DNA of 25,771 nt. Source: Priapulus caudatus (taxonomy: Eukaryota; Priapulida; Priapulimorpha; Priapulimorphida; Priapulidae). The DNA lies in NCBI RefSeq assembly GCF_000485595.1, contig NW_014577134.1, positions 332,947 through 358,717 on the forward strand, written 5' to 3'. This document shows positions 1 to 8,421 of this stretch, piece after piece (the stretch's first letter is position 1; each line of letters begins with the position of its first letter). The translations under genes and the position numbers were made by a program. Under the pieces are notes generated by a model. The model was not told the DNA's origin. It did no database searches and was given only the letters and a program-made list of their open reading frames with translations.

Positions 1-52
1 TATACGTGGTCGAAACGGGTTAAGGTAAGTTAGTAACCCTTACCGTTCCTAC

Positions 53-54
<2 letters not shown>

Positions 55-142
<88 letters not shown>

Positions 143-218
143 TCTGTGTCTGTGTCTGTGTCTGTGTCTGTGTCTGTGTCTGTGTCTGTGTCTGTGTCTG
201 TGTCTGTGTGGGGGGGGG
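55..218. repeat. Compound microsatellite (TG)n-(TGCG)n-(TCTGTG)n-G9
   Basis: A run of about 25 TG dinucleotides passes into about nine TGCG/CGTG tetranucleotides, then about eleven TCTGTG hexanucleotides, and ends in nine Gs. The blocks are nearly pure and abut directly, which suggests successive slippage from one seed. The alternating purine-pyrimidine tract is a classical Z-DNA-prone sequence (established knowledge). All reading frames stay open through it, so the short Cys-Val and Thr-His ORFs here are artefacts. Confidence 0.97.
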
Positions 219-1466
219 AAACAATCGGAAACATTGCGCTGCGTAACAGACGCATTTTGTAATCACTGCCGCTTTGCGAACTTCACAGACAAATCTGTTG
301 CATGGTAATGTCGTAGTCACACACAGTAGGCGGCTGTGGTGACTGGCAGCCAGACTCGATTTGCAGTTCTATTGCTTCCCAATAGTATTCGTCCTGCTAT
401 CGTTTGGAACGAAATGCCGGCCTGCATGATCCGCTTTAGTAAGAATGCTTCCGTTATTATTTACATGTTGTTTTGTAAATGTCGTGTATTAGTATAGTGT
501 CAAATGTGTGCGCGAATCATGTCATTTCAACGTGGGATTTTAACAAAGCATAGCACGCTTCTGTAGACGGGAACATATTATTAGGCGTCTACTCTTTGGG
601 TATGTCGTTGGTGATAAGTAAACAATTTGCGTCATATTATTCCCAGCAGGTGGCACTACTACATTCTTTTAATTTCAGTAATGCACGCGAAGGTTTATAA
701 TATACATTCCTTTCTGCTGGGCATCGATTTGCCAATTCCCCTTCCAATCTCACGGTTATATTTAGTTACTTACGTTAACAAGTGTTTTAGCACCGGATAT
801 GAATAATTCCTCAATCGATTCTATCTTATTTTCAAATTGGCCCGTTTGCCTGCCAGCTTAGATGTGTTTTTAGAAGTCATTGTCAGCTCAACGCCGTGCA
901 TTACCAGCGTCGGCCATAACTACACAGAAGTTCCTATGAATTTTGACATGATGCCTATGTGTTTCAGTGACAACGTCATTTCCTATTGTGAAATATGGCT
1001 AGGCAATCGTGAGTTAACAGAGTGAGGTCAACTACGAGATCAGTAAATCTCGCATCTTATAAATGAATGTTAACTATTTAACAGTGAAAGCGTTCTTTTA
1101 CTTTAAGCAGTGAGATAACCTAGTTAGTTAGTAATACCTTTTCACCAATACCAGTCCTTTTTAAAATGAAGTTTGTCCATGAATTTACGTATGACGATTT
1201 TTTATCATTTTATCTTACCTGGTTAATTGAACAATTTAAATATGAAATTTTATATTGTTATTGTTGGTCCACCGTCGTTTAATTATATATGTATGCATTC
1301 GTAATGTTCGTTATATTTTCATGTTATTCATTGAGCTGGCAATGGGATAAAGTATCAAACTGCCAAGCTTAACTTAAAAAGCTGCCGTTTGAACGCCTAT
1401 CCTGGCAATAACGTGGTAGGGAAGTCGTGACTTAACGTATACATTGTCTGCATTTGTTCTTAACAA
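219..1466. other. Non-coding stretch without a recognised gene
   Basis: Moderately AT-rich unique sequence. Apart from the CTCF-like site at 643-656 I see no repeat, RNA gene or protein-like ORF. The 62-codon opening at about 837-1025 does not start with ATG and resembles no family I know. Confidence 0.6.
643..656 (+). promoter_or_regulatory. Candidate CTCF binding site
   Basis: CCAGCAGGTGGCAC fits every position of the bilaterian CTCF core consensus CCASYAGRKGGCRS. CTCF is an eleven-zinc-finger insulator and loop-anchor protein whose core motif is conserved across bilaterians. A perfect core in non-repetitive sequence is suggestive but can arise by chance. Occupancy cannot be read from sequence. 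Confidence 0.45.
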
Positions 1467-1496
1467 GAGATACACATCTTAGAGATACACATCTCT
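1467..1496 (+). repeat. Two tandem copies of a 15-bp unit
   Basis: AGAGATACACATCTT is followed at once by AGAGATACACATCTC, differing only in the last base. The pair sits directly 5' of the SINE-like head. It could be part of that element or a local slippage product. I found no third copy downstream that would make it a target-site duplication. Confidence 0.75.
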
Positions 1497-1597
1497 ATCC
1501 GAAGGCCTAGCGATTGTGTCACTTGCCTACAGCGTTAGGTCAGAGGTCTCTAAATCCGGCGCCGTTACTGTACCTGGCACTTACTGCTGCAAGTTTC
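1497..1597 (+). mobile_element. tRNA-derived SINE head (V-SINE-like), 5' portion
   Basis: The sequence reads like a decayed tRNA. An A-box-like GGCCTAGCGATTG is followed about 40 bases later by a B-box-like GGTCTCTAAATCC and a closing GGCGCC. Just downstream, a GGCACTTACTGCTGCAAGTT stretch resembles the conserved central segment that follows the tRNA head in V/Deu-type SINEs. Such elements are transcribed by RNA polymerase III and moved by a LINE partner. The B box has lost the canonical TTCGA, so internal promoter activity is doubtful. No clear tail or target-site duplication was found, so the 3' end is uncertain. Confidence 0.5.
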
Positions 1598-1699
1598 CAT
1601 AGATTATTTCAACTCTTTAAATGATTTTCTGGACATCGTTTTGGATTTTTTTCCCTCGTAACCATGCAGTCCTCCTGTTACACGTATCCCTATAACTTA

Positions 1700-2450
1700 C
1701 CTGCCCATGTTCACCTACTTACCCAATACCACTCATCTACCGCCACCCACTAACCACCATGCATCTCTGCAAGGTTACCTACTTACGCAACACAACCATC
1801 ATGCACCTATCCAGGAATACTTACTTACCTTAACACCAATCATCTACCACCACCCCCCAACCACCACGCGCCTACCCAGAAATGCTTACTTACCTTAACA
1901 CCACCCATCTACCACCACCCACCAACCACCATGCACCTACCCAGAAATACTGACCCTAACACCATTTATATATCACCACCCACCAACCACCATGCACCTA
2001 CCCAGAAATACTTACTTACCTTAACACCAACCATCTACCACCACCCACCAACCACCATGCACCTACCCAGAAATACTGACCCTGACACCATTTATCTATC
2101 ACCACCCACCAACCACCATGCACCTACCCAGGAATACTTACTTACCCTAACACCACCCATCTACCAGCACCCATGAACCACCATGCACCTACACAGAAAT
2201 ACTCACACTAACACCGCCTATTTACCAACACCTACTAACTACACTGCACCTATACCTAGCATTATATATTTACCCTAACACCACCCGTCTACCACCACCC
2301 ACCAACCACCACGCATCTACCCAGTAATACGTACTGACCCTAACACTACCAGTCTACCACCATCCACCAACCACCATGCTCCTACCCAGAAATACTTGCC
2401 CTAATACCACCCGTCTACCACCAACCACCACGCACCTACCCAGGATGAGT
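1700..2450 (+). repeat. G-poor minisatellite, about 63-bp unit, 11 or more copies
   Basis: The phrase CACCTACCCAG or a close variant recurs near 1804, 1870, 1934, 1995, 2060, 2121, 2185, 2314, 2379 and 2433, giving a 61-65 bp period with one shorter last unit. Each unit carries an ACCACCCACCAACCACCATG core and a TAACACCACCCATCTACC segment. The top strand is almost free of G. Two ORFs here (1707-1898 and 1931-2176) are translations of the repeat, not genes. Confidence 0.95.
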
Positions 2451-2610
2451 ACCTTATGACTTACGAGTAGTAGGTAGGGGATGGGATAGTGTAGAAGATA
2501 GGTAAGGTGATTGAGGTAGAGCTAGATAAAGAGGAGCAGGTAGAGACGGTGGGAGTGGAGATGCTGAGATAATATAGCAGCAGTAATCCAGGTAGAGAGA
2601 GAGCACAGCA
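2451..2610. other. Purine-rich, G-skewed stretch next to the minisatellite
   Basis: Immediately after the C-rich array the top strand becomes rich in G and A, with GTAGGTAGGGGATGGGATAG, AGGTAAGGTGATTGAGGTAG and GGTAGAGAGAGAG. Its complement has the look of the CACC/TACC-rich arrays elsewhere in the window, so this may be an inverted, decayed fragment of similar repeat. Confidence 0.55.
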
Positions 2611-3130
2611 AGCAGTAAGAAATGTCGATGATCAGCGGTTGTTAGCAGTCATCGGGACATGCACACAACCAGGAGGGATTATCTACTCCTGACACAACCT
2701 GCTACAACTCGTATCAAAACTAAGCGCATTTCAGCGAACGATGCTAACGTGAACATGCATGGGCTGGATAGTGAAGTATTATGAGTAAACACTGGGGCCC
2801 GTATGTTACGTGGGTATATTGCTGTTTGTCAATCAATTTCGCGTTATTGTTTTACTACGCTTTTTATATTGTCCCAGATAAATGCTAAGATGGGTATAAT
2901 AAATCTGCTTCATGCATAAACGGGTGGACATATGATAGTGAGATAGACGCACGTGTGTAATTCACAGACGCACACACGTACACACGCATGCAAGCACGCA
3001 CGTATACATATATTTATATTAATGAAAACTAATTACATCAATAAGTGATATATATATATAGATTCCAATGGTTGTTTATGAACTCGTGTGTCGAGAGTGC
3101 TCAATACTACCATGAGTAGAGCAAATATAG
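2611..3130. other. Non-coding stretch with a CA/CG-rich patch
   Basis: No gene seen. Positions 2968-3004 carry an irregular CACACG/CACGCA tract of alternating purine and pyrimidine, and a short TA run occurs near 3050-3060. Confidence 0.55.
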
Positions 3131-3325
3131 ATAAAGTTATACGGACACGGTAGTAATTTTGACTCGTTTATTGCATACAGAACTGTTTCGTGTGGAGCGA
3201 AAGCTCCACACTCATCAGTGCCTAATACAGAGTGATCTATTTAGAACATCCCGAGCAGTATAAAAACATCATGCATAATGTGATCTATTGTTCGTTTTCA
3301 TACGTGCGCGTTCTAAAGAAATACC
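3131..3325. repeat. Left arm of the PLE inverted repeat
   Basis: It pairs with 3771-3963 with scattered substitutions and one or two indels. Shared landmarks include GGACACGGTAGTAATTTT, the hammerhead, CCGAGCAGTATAAAA and the TACGTGCGCGTTCTAA segment. Confidence 0.93.
3166..3228 (-). ncRNA. Type I hammerhead ribozyme, core intact
   Basis: On the minus strand the sequence holds CTGATGA, then a perfect 9-bp stem II (GTGTGGAGC / GCTCCACAC) closed by a TTTC loop (3190-3211), then GAA. A very short stem III follows (ACAG / CTGT with a TT loop, 3177-3186), and the cleavage triplet GUA predicts a cut between 3176 and 3175. Stem I starts with GCA/TGC and continues as TATT/AATA after a two-base bulge. 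All invariant core bases (CUGANGA and GAAA) are present. Short stem III is characteristic of type I hammerheads in PLEs and retrozymes. Self-cleavage in the PLE transcript is inferred, not shown. Confidence 0.87.
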
Positions 3326-3390
3326 ATAGATACTAATTAGCGCGTCATTGTCGGTGACTGCTGCGCGCTGGCGCTAAACTGAATTCATTG

Positions 3391-3632
3391 TAAGAGTTCA
3401 CATAACGTTCCTTAATAAAAATGTATCTTTATGTCTGCATTTACTAACAAGTTTGTTTCGCTTGTTCAGTGTCGCGGTCTCAGGTTTGCACAATATGTAG
3501 AACTTAATTTGTAAGAGTTCACATAACGTTCCTTAATAAAAATTTATCTTTATGTCTGCATTTACTAACAAGTTCGTTTCTCTTGTTCAGTGTCGCGGTT
3601 TCAGGTTTGCAAAATATGTAGAAATTCTTTGT
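3391..3632. repeat. Tandem duplication of a 121-bp segment carrying the PLE coding tail
   Basis: Copy 1 (3391-3511) and copy 2 (3512-3632) both begin TAAGAGTTCACATAACGTTC and differ at only a few bases. On the minus strand each encodes the same protein end (LNKRN, LVSKCRH, FLLRNVM) followed by TGA. In transcript order the copy at 3391-3511 lies after the first stop codon, so it would be untranslated. Confidence 0.95.
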
Positions 3633-3728
3633 TAAGCATAGGTTGCATTTCTTCGTAGTGTTCGAGTAGTGTGGCGCTTTGCTCAGTATCTTCCATTTAA
3701 TCGCGTAGTCTAGGTTGTTGTCTTTCAA
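3519..3728 (-). pseudogene. C-terminal fragment of a PLE GIY-YIG-type protein
   Basis: A 69-codon minus-strand ORF ends in TGA. Its residues include IKWKILSKAPHYSN near positions 10-24, then CNLCL with paired cysteines around 28-31, and LNKRNELVSKCRH around 47-60. I recognise this as the conserved C-terminal tail of animal PLE polyproteins, which combine a reverse transcriptase with a C-terminal GIY-YIG endonuclease region. The catalytic GIY and YIG residues and the whole reverse transcriptase lie upstream in a full element and are missing here, because the ORF runs into the inverted arm at about 3771. The ATG at 3728 is therefore an internal methionine and not a real start. The usual E after CLT appears to be replaced by KN, a mild sign of decay. 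Confidence 0.75.
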
Positions 3729-3770
3729 GTTTCAAATATGTTTACTAATATGGTAGTATATGGTAAATAT

Positions 3771-3963
3771 GGTATTTCATTAGAACGCGCACGTATGAAT
3801 ACGAACTATAGATTACATTATGCATGATGTTTTATACTGCTCGGGATGTTCTAAATAGATCACTCTGTATTAGGCACTGAGTAGTGTGGACCTTTCGCTC
3901 CACACGAAACAGTTCTGTATGCAATAAACAGTCAAAATTACTACCGTGTCCTTATAACTTTAT
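3771..3963. repeat. Right arm of the PLE inverted repeat
   Basis: Reverse complement of 3131-3325. It ends against a pure TA run (3961-3982), so the exact outer boundary and any target-site duplication are masked. Confidence 0.93.
3867..3929 (+). ncRNA. Hammerhead ribozyme copy with mutated core
   Basis: This is the plus-strand twin of the ribozyme at 3166-3228 and has the same 63-nt length. The core CTGATGA is changed to CTGAGTA (3877-3883), which removes the invariant G8. One stem II base pair is also lost by a G-to-C change at 3891. Stem III, the GUA triplet and the stem I flank remain. Replacement of G8 by a pyrimidine is expected to abolish most activity (established knowledge), so I call it degenerate. 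Confidence 0.78.
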
Positions 3964-3982
3964 ATATATATATATATATATA
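3961..3982. repeat. (TA)n microsatellite
   Basis: Pure TA dinucleotides abutting the PLE right arm. Confidence 0.95.
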
Positions 3983-4083
3983 GTAGACAGATAAGTAAAA
4001 ACACACGGCGAGTCGGCGACCCATATAGATATGAAAATAAATGTAGAAAAATAAAATACGGTGTTAAATTTTAATCAGCAAAC

Positions 4084-4108
4084 TTTCGAGAGTATGTCTT
4101 TTCATCAG
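4084..4108 (-). other. Hammerhead-like core motif, incomplete
   Basis: The minus strand reads CTGATGA, 14 bases that can form only a 3-bp stem (AGA/TCT), then GAAA. An AGUUU/AAAUU helix III could follow. I could not find a matching stem I, so it may be a decayed ribozyme from a second PLE fragment or coincidence. Confidence 0.25.
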
Positions 4109-4236
4109 GCTATAAAACTAAAACAGAATGGAAACGGGTAAAATATAAAACGAAACAACCATGCGTTACCATAACGATTAATGAATAAAAACAAACAACC
4201 ACACAATATAATGAAAAAAATAATAATTTAAACAAC

Positions 4237-4266
4237 GCGCGCGCACACATGCACACACGCGCGCGC
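4237..4266. repeat. CG/CA alternating tract
   Basis: GCGCGCGC, CACACATGCACACAC and GCGCGCGC form a nearly uninterrupted purine-pyrimidine alternation with CG blocks at both ends, a strongly Z-prone pattern. Confidence 0.85.
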
Positions 4267-5114
4267 AGTAGTATTATTAGGCCAAGCGGTATGAAAATTC
4301 AAGAGACCAGGAACAATTTAATGTACTACCTTTAGACTATCTATGATGTAATATGCGTCAGCTAACATGAATTTAAACGTTACCGTAAACATTTAATAAC
4401 CCTGCCTCTATTCTAAAACAGTTTCCTATACATAATCATGATCCGAAGAGATTGTGTCAGACTTGAACTGAACAGTCAGAAATTGTCTGTAAGGTTCTTA
4501 CATTATATATATATATATGTAGTACGGCGCTTTAGCCAGGCAATTAACCAAGGTAAATGTTCAGGGACGGCGGCGAGGGACACAGAAGACATTAGCTGCA
4601 TACTTAAGAGTAGACATAAATTAACGTGGACAGAAGGCATTTCAAAATGGTACGAACACATTAACTTCAACAAGAATGCGGCTGACTTTATCAAACGGCC
4701 ATCATTATCTGGTACCGTCGTACGTTGGTCGCGGCCGGTCGTTGTACCCACGACCCGCGACACAAATGAGTAAACAGGTCGGACCACGATGCGAACGGAT
4801 AAAAGACCGGGGTTTTGGTGAAAACGGGAGAGACGCCGAGCTGGACATACGAGTACGCGCACACTGTGTCGACTGTGCTATTCACCAGTATTTACAATAA
4901 AACTTTACTTACCACCCTTACTTGTCTGTCTACGTCTACTATCTACGATCGACATATATTCCACTCTACATATATATATACATTCATATATACCTATATA
5001 ATATACCCATATCATAATGTGAGTATCTCGGGCATTTCCGCATTATCTGGTAAATTGTTTGCGTATTAAATAGAGAGCACATTAATACACCACGGTTGGT
5101 ATAATAATAATTAT
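4267..5114. other. Stretch without an assignable gene; opposing short ORFs
   Basis: A 111-codon plus ORF (4438-4773) and a 119-codon minus ORF (4503-4862) overlap almost completely. Neither resembles a family I know. Both run through a short TA run near 4505-4518. A GC-richer patch with CGCGGCCGGTCG lies at about 4720-4765. Short TA runs occur near 4970-5000. Confidence 0.45.
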
Positions 5115-5872
5115 TGTATCCCCCGCGACGAAGTCGGTGGGGATACTATGGTTTCATGTCTGTCAAGCCGCCGCCGCTCGGTCCGCTGCAGAGAATTTTC
5201 CTTCCGCTCTATAACTCGGCTCCTAATTGACCTAGCGCTACCAAACTTGGTATACTTACACATCTTGGGGAAAAGGTGCGCAGCGTACCAAAACCAAGTC
5301 ACTACAACCTTTATTTGACCTTTACCTTGACCTTGATTATATTTTCTTTCCGCTCTATAACTCGGCCCCTAATTGACCTAGCGCTACCAAACTTGGTATA
5401 CTTACACATCTTGGGGAGAAGGTGTGTCGCGTACCAAAACCAGGTCACTGCAACCTTTATTTGACATTAACCTTGATCATATTTCCTTTCTGCTCTATAA
5501 CTCGGCCCCTAATTGACCTAGCGCTATCAAACTTGGTATACTTACACATCTTGGGGAGAAAGTGTGTCGCGTACCAAAACCACGTCACTGCGGCTTTTAT
5601 TTGACCTTGACCTTGACCTTGATTATATTTCCTTTCTGCTCTATAACTCGGCCCCTAATTGACCTAGCACAAGCAAACTTCGTATATTTACACATCTTGG
5701 GGAGAAGGTGTGTCGCGTACCAAAACCCCTAAGGCAACCAATTTTAACATACTTGCACATCCCAGGCAGATGAGTTGTGTAACAAACCTTTGTCTTTGTG
5801 AGTTATTTAACTTTAACTACCTTCTACGTCCTTACAGAGATATTTCATTCATACTAGATCAGGGGGGATACA
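5115..5872. mobile_element. Repeat block bounded by TGTATCCCCC inverted ends
   Basis: The left end TGTATCCCCC (5115-5124) is mirrored by GGGGGATACA at 5863-5872. The left terminus can also fold on itself: TATCCCC pairs with GGGGATA around CGAC-GAA-GTCG between 5117 and 5146. Between the ends lie four tandem ~145-bp units. No coding sequence and no clear target-site duplication were found, so assignment to a transposon class is open. The boundaries rest on a 10-bp inverted match. Confidence 0.45.
5197..5740 (+). repeat. Four tandem units of 140-146 bp
   Basis: The landmark GCTCTATAACTCGG recurs at about 5205, 5351, 5491 and 5637, spacing 146, 140 and 146. Each unit contains CCTAATTGACCTAGCGCTA, CTTGGTATACTTACACATCT and TTTGACCTTGACCTTGA. 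The last unit is cut short after GTGTGTCGCGTACCAAAACC. The 62- and 60-codon ORFs here (5276-5464, 5422-5604) are repeat translations. Confidence 0.95.
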
Positions 5873-6687
5873 TGTAGTTGGCGGCAACTGCCCTTTCTAG
5901 TTATTATATAGTTTTCTAATAATATATATATATATATATCAGGTTGTATACGAAATTATTATTAGGATACACCGCACGGATGTTCCTGAGTAGACATCAC
6001 CAATGTTAAACTGTTTATGTAGTTCTTTTTATTGTTTTTTTCTTGGCTCAAGTAACCATTCATTTAGTCGCGTATTTATAATGCGTCTTGTAAATATTCT
6101 TTTAATGCCATTATTTATATAGTCAAGCTAGATCATGGTCAGAGATATTCTATATGATAAAAGATAATATGTAAAATTAAGGAAGTTGCCATGTATTGTT
6201 TGCAGTGTTGTATCGTAAATGCACATTTTGCGAAATATTTTGTTAATATTAAGAACGTTAACACCAAGTTTAAAGCGAGACTTGTTGTGATTAAAGTGAT
6301 TACTAGATAACTGAATGGATGATTTTATTACGTTTAATAAATGTAAACTTTAGTTGCAGTAGTAATGCCCGCATGCACCCCAAAATTTTACCCCGTACAT
6401 ACTGTTGCACTACTGTTCCACTCGTATTCATAATGCAATTGACATTGTTATACATTGTAGATAAATATGCTTACTGTGATGAATAAGGAAACCTTCAACC
6501 GTCTGTGTGTGAATGTGTTACAAAATAATCCTGTTTAATATGCTCATAAACACAGGCACACTTTCTAATGCCCGTGTTCTGGAATGCGATAAATAATTAT
6601 GATCACTTATTCACAAGCAATATTCGTCACTACATATGATGTTAATATTGCTTATAATAATAAACAGTTTGTCCAATTAATTTAATA
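5873..6687. other. AT-rich stretch with no recognised feature
   Basis: A short TA run lies near 5925-5940. No ORF above background, RNA gene or repeat structure was recognised. Confidence 0.6.
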
Positions 6688-6785
6688 ACACATACATACG
6701 CACATGCGCAAGCATGCATGCGCGAGAGCACGCACACACATACGCACGCACACACGCGCACACACACATACACACATACACACAA
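6688..6785. repeat. Imperfect CA/CG/TA purine-pyrimidine tract
   Basis: Mixed ACACAT, ACGCAC, GCGCACAC and CATGCATGCGCG elements keep alternating purine and pyrimidine over roughly 100 bases. Confidence 0.85.
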
Positions 6786-8136
6786 GCACGTTAAAACGTT
6801 AATATTCTAATGATATAATACGTACACATCATTTCACATGGGAAGGTCCCAAAAAGTGTATAAATATATGTGTTCAGCCGTGTAGGAATCAAGATGGTAA
6901 TTAAGCCACGTGTTTATTGTAGCAACATGCATATCCTTAAATTTTACAAAAATATATTATTAACAAAGTAAATGCTATTTACATGCAAGCATGCGTCCAT
7001 GATTATACACATGCGATTAGTTACAATGATAAATCTATAAATAGAATAATTATTTACAATTAATTTTCAGTGCAAAATTTGTTAACGCGGATCATAATTC
7101 TGCATGGCTTATTTTAACTGACATTCACATAGAATTTTTTTTTTTGCATTCTAGTAGTGGATAATTGGGATGTCCTTTGTAGTGCGTACTGGTTAAAGTA
7201 TAAATTATTTTTGCATGTTTATCGCGTTATTGTCAAAATACTAAAATAATATATTAAATAGTTAATAACTAGCGTAATGCATTTTATCACAAGAAGAATT
7301 GGTCGTGTCTGTGTTCCGGAAAATGTAAACTAGCTTAGTAATGGTCTTGCTATACTTAATCCTTACATTAATTTAATTTAGGCTTCTGAGCCAGAACCAG
7401 GATGTCAGCATAGAACCTATTGCGTATGCGGATTCTCTGTATCCCACTTCAAGGCTTTCTGAAGAATGTTCGAGGGTACACATTGCACCTTGCATTTGTT
7501 AAATAAAGGGCATGGCATCTATGTGCCCTTCTGGCCAAGTAAGAAACAACTCGCCGTGTTTAAAGACCAGCGGGAGAGCGTGTGAGCGATGTGTAGCGAT
7601 GAGCACTCTCTTTAGAATTACTACTAGGCTTCATGTGTAAATATGAATCAGCGTATATGCAATGGAATTTTGCCATGGCCCAAATATCGAACAGTGTTTA
7701 TTCAGAAGTTTAACCCTACGCGTAACGATGCGCCTTCGTAGCCTAGCTAGCTAACTTGCGTTGAGAGTAATCAAAACAGTAATTGTTTGCTCTCTGTTAA
7801 TATCGGAATTGTTTTATTTACTGAAGTATTTTCTGTCGGCGTCGTCGTCGTCATTATGCCGACGTGATCCACTTCCACTTCGCTCAGACATGACAGCTGC
7901 AACGAGCAGACAACGTTATCGTGATACGTTGATAGCGATGACACGGTTTTATAACAATAGAAGGCTCGACCGAAGGGCGGGGGGATATCGTGATGTTGTC
8001 ATTCTTGATCAGTGTTCATGTGCCGTCTCCTTCATCTTTTCGCTCGGTCAACTCGCGTTTTTCGTCGGGTAACCGCAGGACGTCGGCCATGAAGTCTTAT
8101 TTTTCGTAGCACGAAATAGATGCACAGCGGTTTCAC
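6786..8136. other. Mostly AT-rich stretch without a secure gene
   Basis: A weak candidate terminal exon at 7382-7461 is treated as a finding. The 103-codon ORF at 7761-8072 begins with TTG and has no recognisable domain beyond a hydrophobic N-terminal segment, so I do not call it. Confidence 0.5.
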
Positions 8137-8346
8137 CTTCTCTGTACTACCTGCTCTGTACTACCTTCTCTGTACTACCTGCTCTGTACTACCTGCTCTG
8201 TACTACCTGCTCTGTACTACCTTCTCTGTACTACCTGCTCTGTACTACCTGCGCTGTACTACCTGCTCTGTACTACCTTCTCTGTACTACCTGCTCTGTA
8301 CTACCTGATCTGTACTACCTGCTCTGTACTACCTGCTCTGTACACT
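8137..8346 (+). repeat. 14-bp minisatellite, about 15 copies, with 56-bp higher-order pattern
   Basis: The unit is CTCTGTACTACCTG. The base pair before CTCTG alternates between TT and TG: TT occurs at units 1, 3, 7 and 11, and from unit 3 onward it recurs every fourth unit. The third member of each four-unit block carries a private variant in two of the blocks (GCGCTG, GATCTG). The ORF at 8120-8308 reflects a 14-residue repeat. Confidence 0.96.
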
Positions 8347-8392
8347 GTCTACATTCACGAGTAGAAATCCGAGGCTAGACGAGTAAGAATCA

Positions 8393-8421
8393 CCCCCCCC
8401 CCCTTCCCACACACACACACA
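8393..8421. repeat. Poly-C run followed by (CA)n
   Basis: About eleven Cs, CTTCC, then a short CA run. Confidence 0.9.

Larger units (their letters stand above)
3131..3963 (-). mobile_element. Penelope-like element (PLE) remnant with long inverted arms
   Basis: The left arm (3131-3325) and right arm (3771-3963) are near-identical reverse complements over about 195 bp. Both begin at the outside with an ATAAAGTTAT-type end. Each arm encloses a 63-nt hammerhead ribozyme. The centre carries, on the minus strand, the C-terminal tail of a GIY-YIG-type PLE protein and a tandem 121-bp duplication of that tail. PLEs are retroelements whose terminal repeats (pLTRs) are known to contain hammerheads and are often arranged in inverted or tandem partial copies. 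Read on the minus strand, the order here (inverted pLTR, coding tail, duplicated tail, pLTR with ribozyme) matches a 5'-truncated PLE. The reverse transcriptase is absent, so this copy is dead or non-autonomous. Confidence 0.8.

Noticed and set aside
30-320. Several overlapping Cys-Val, Ser-Val and Thr-His ORFs
   Set aside because: They are translations of dinucleotide and hexanucleotide repeats.
1467-1496. Tandem AGAGATACACATCT as the SINE target-site duplication
   Set aside because: Both copies are on the 5' side; none was found at the 3' side.
4438-4862. Antiparallel 111- and 119-codon ORFs
   Set aside because: Each is likely the shadow of the other, both cross a TA run and neither has a recognisable motif.
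7761-8072. 103-codon ORF with a hydrophobic N-terminus like a signal peptide
   Set aside because: Its first codon is TTG, it includes a CGTCGTCGT slippage tract and no family is recognised.
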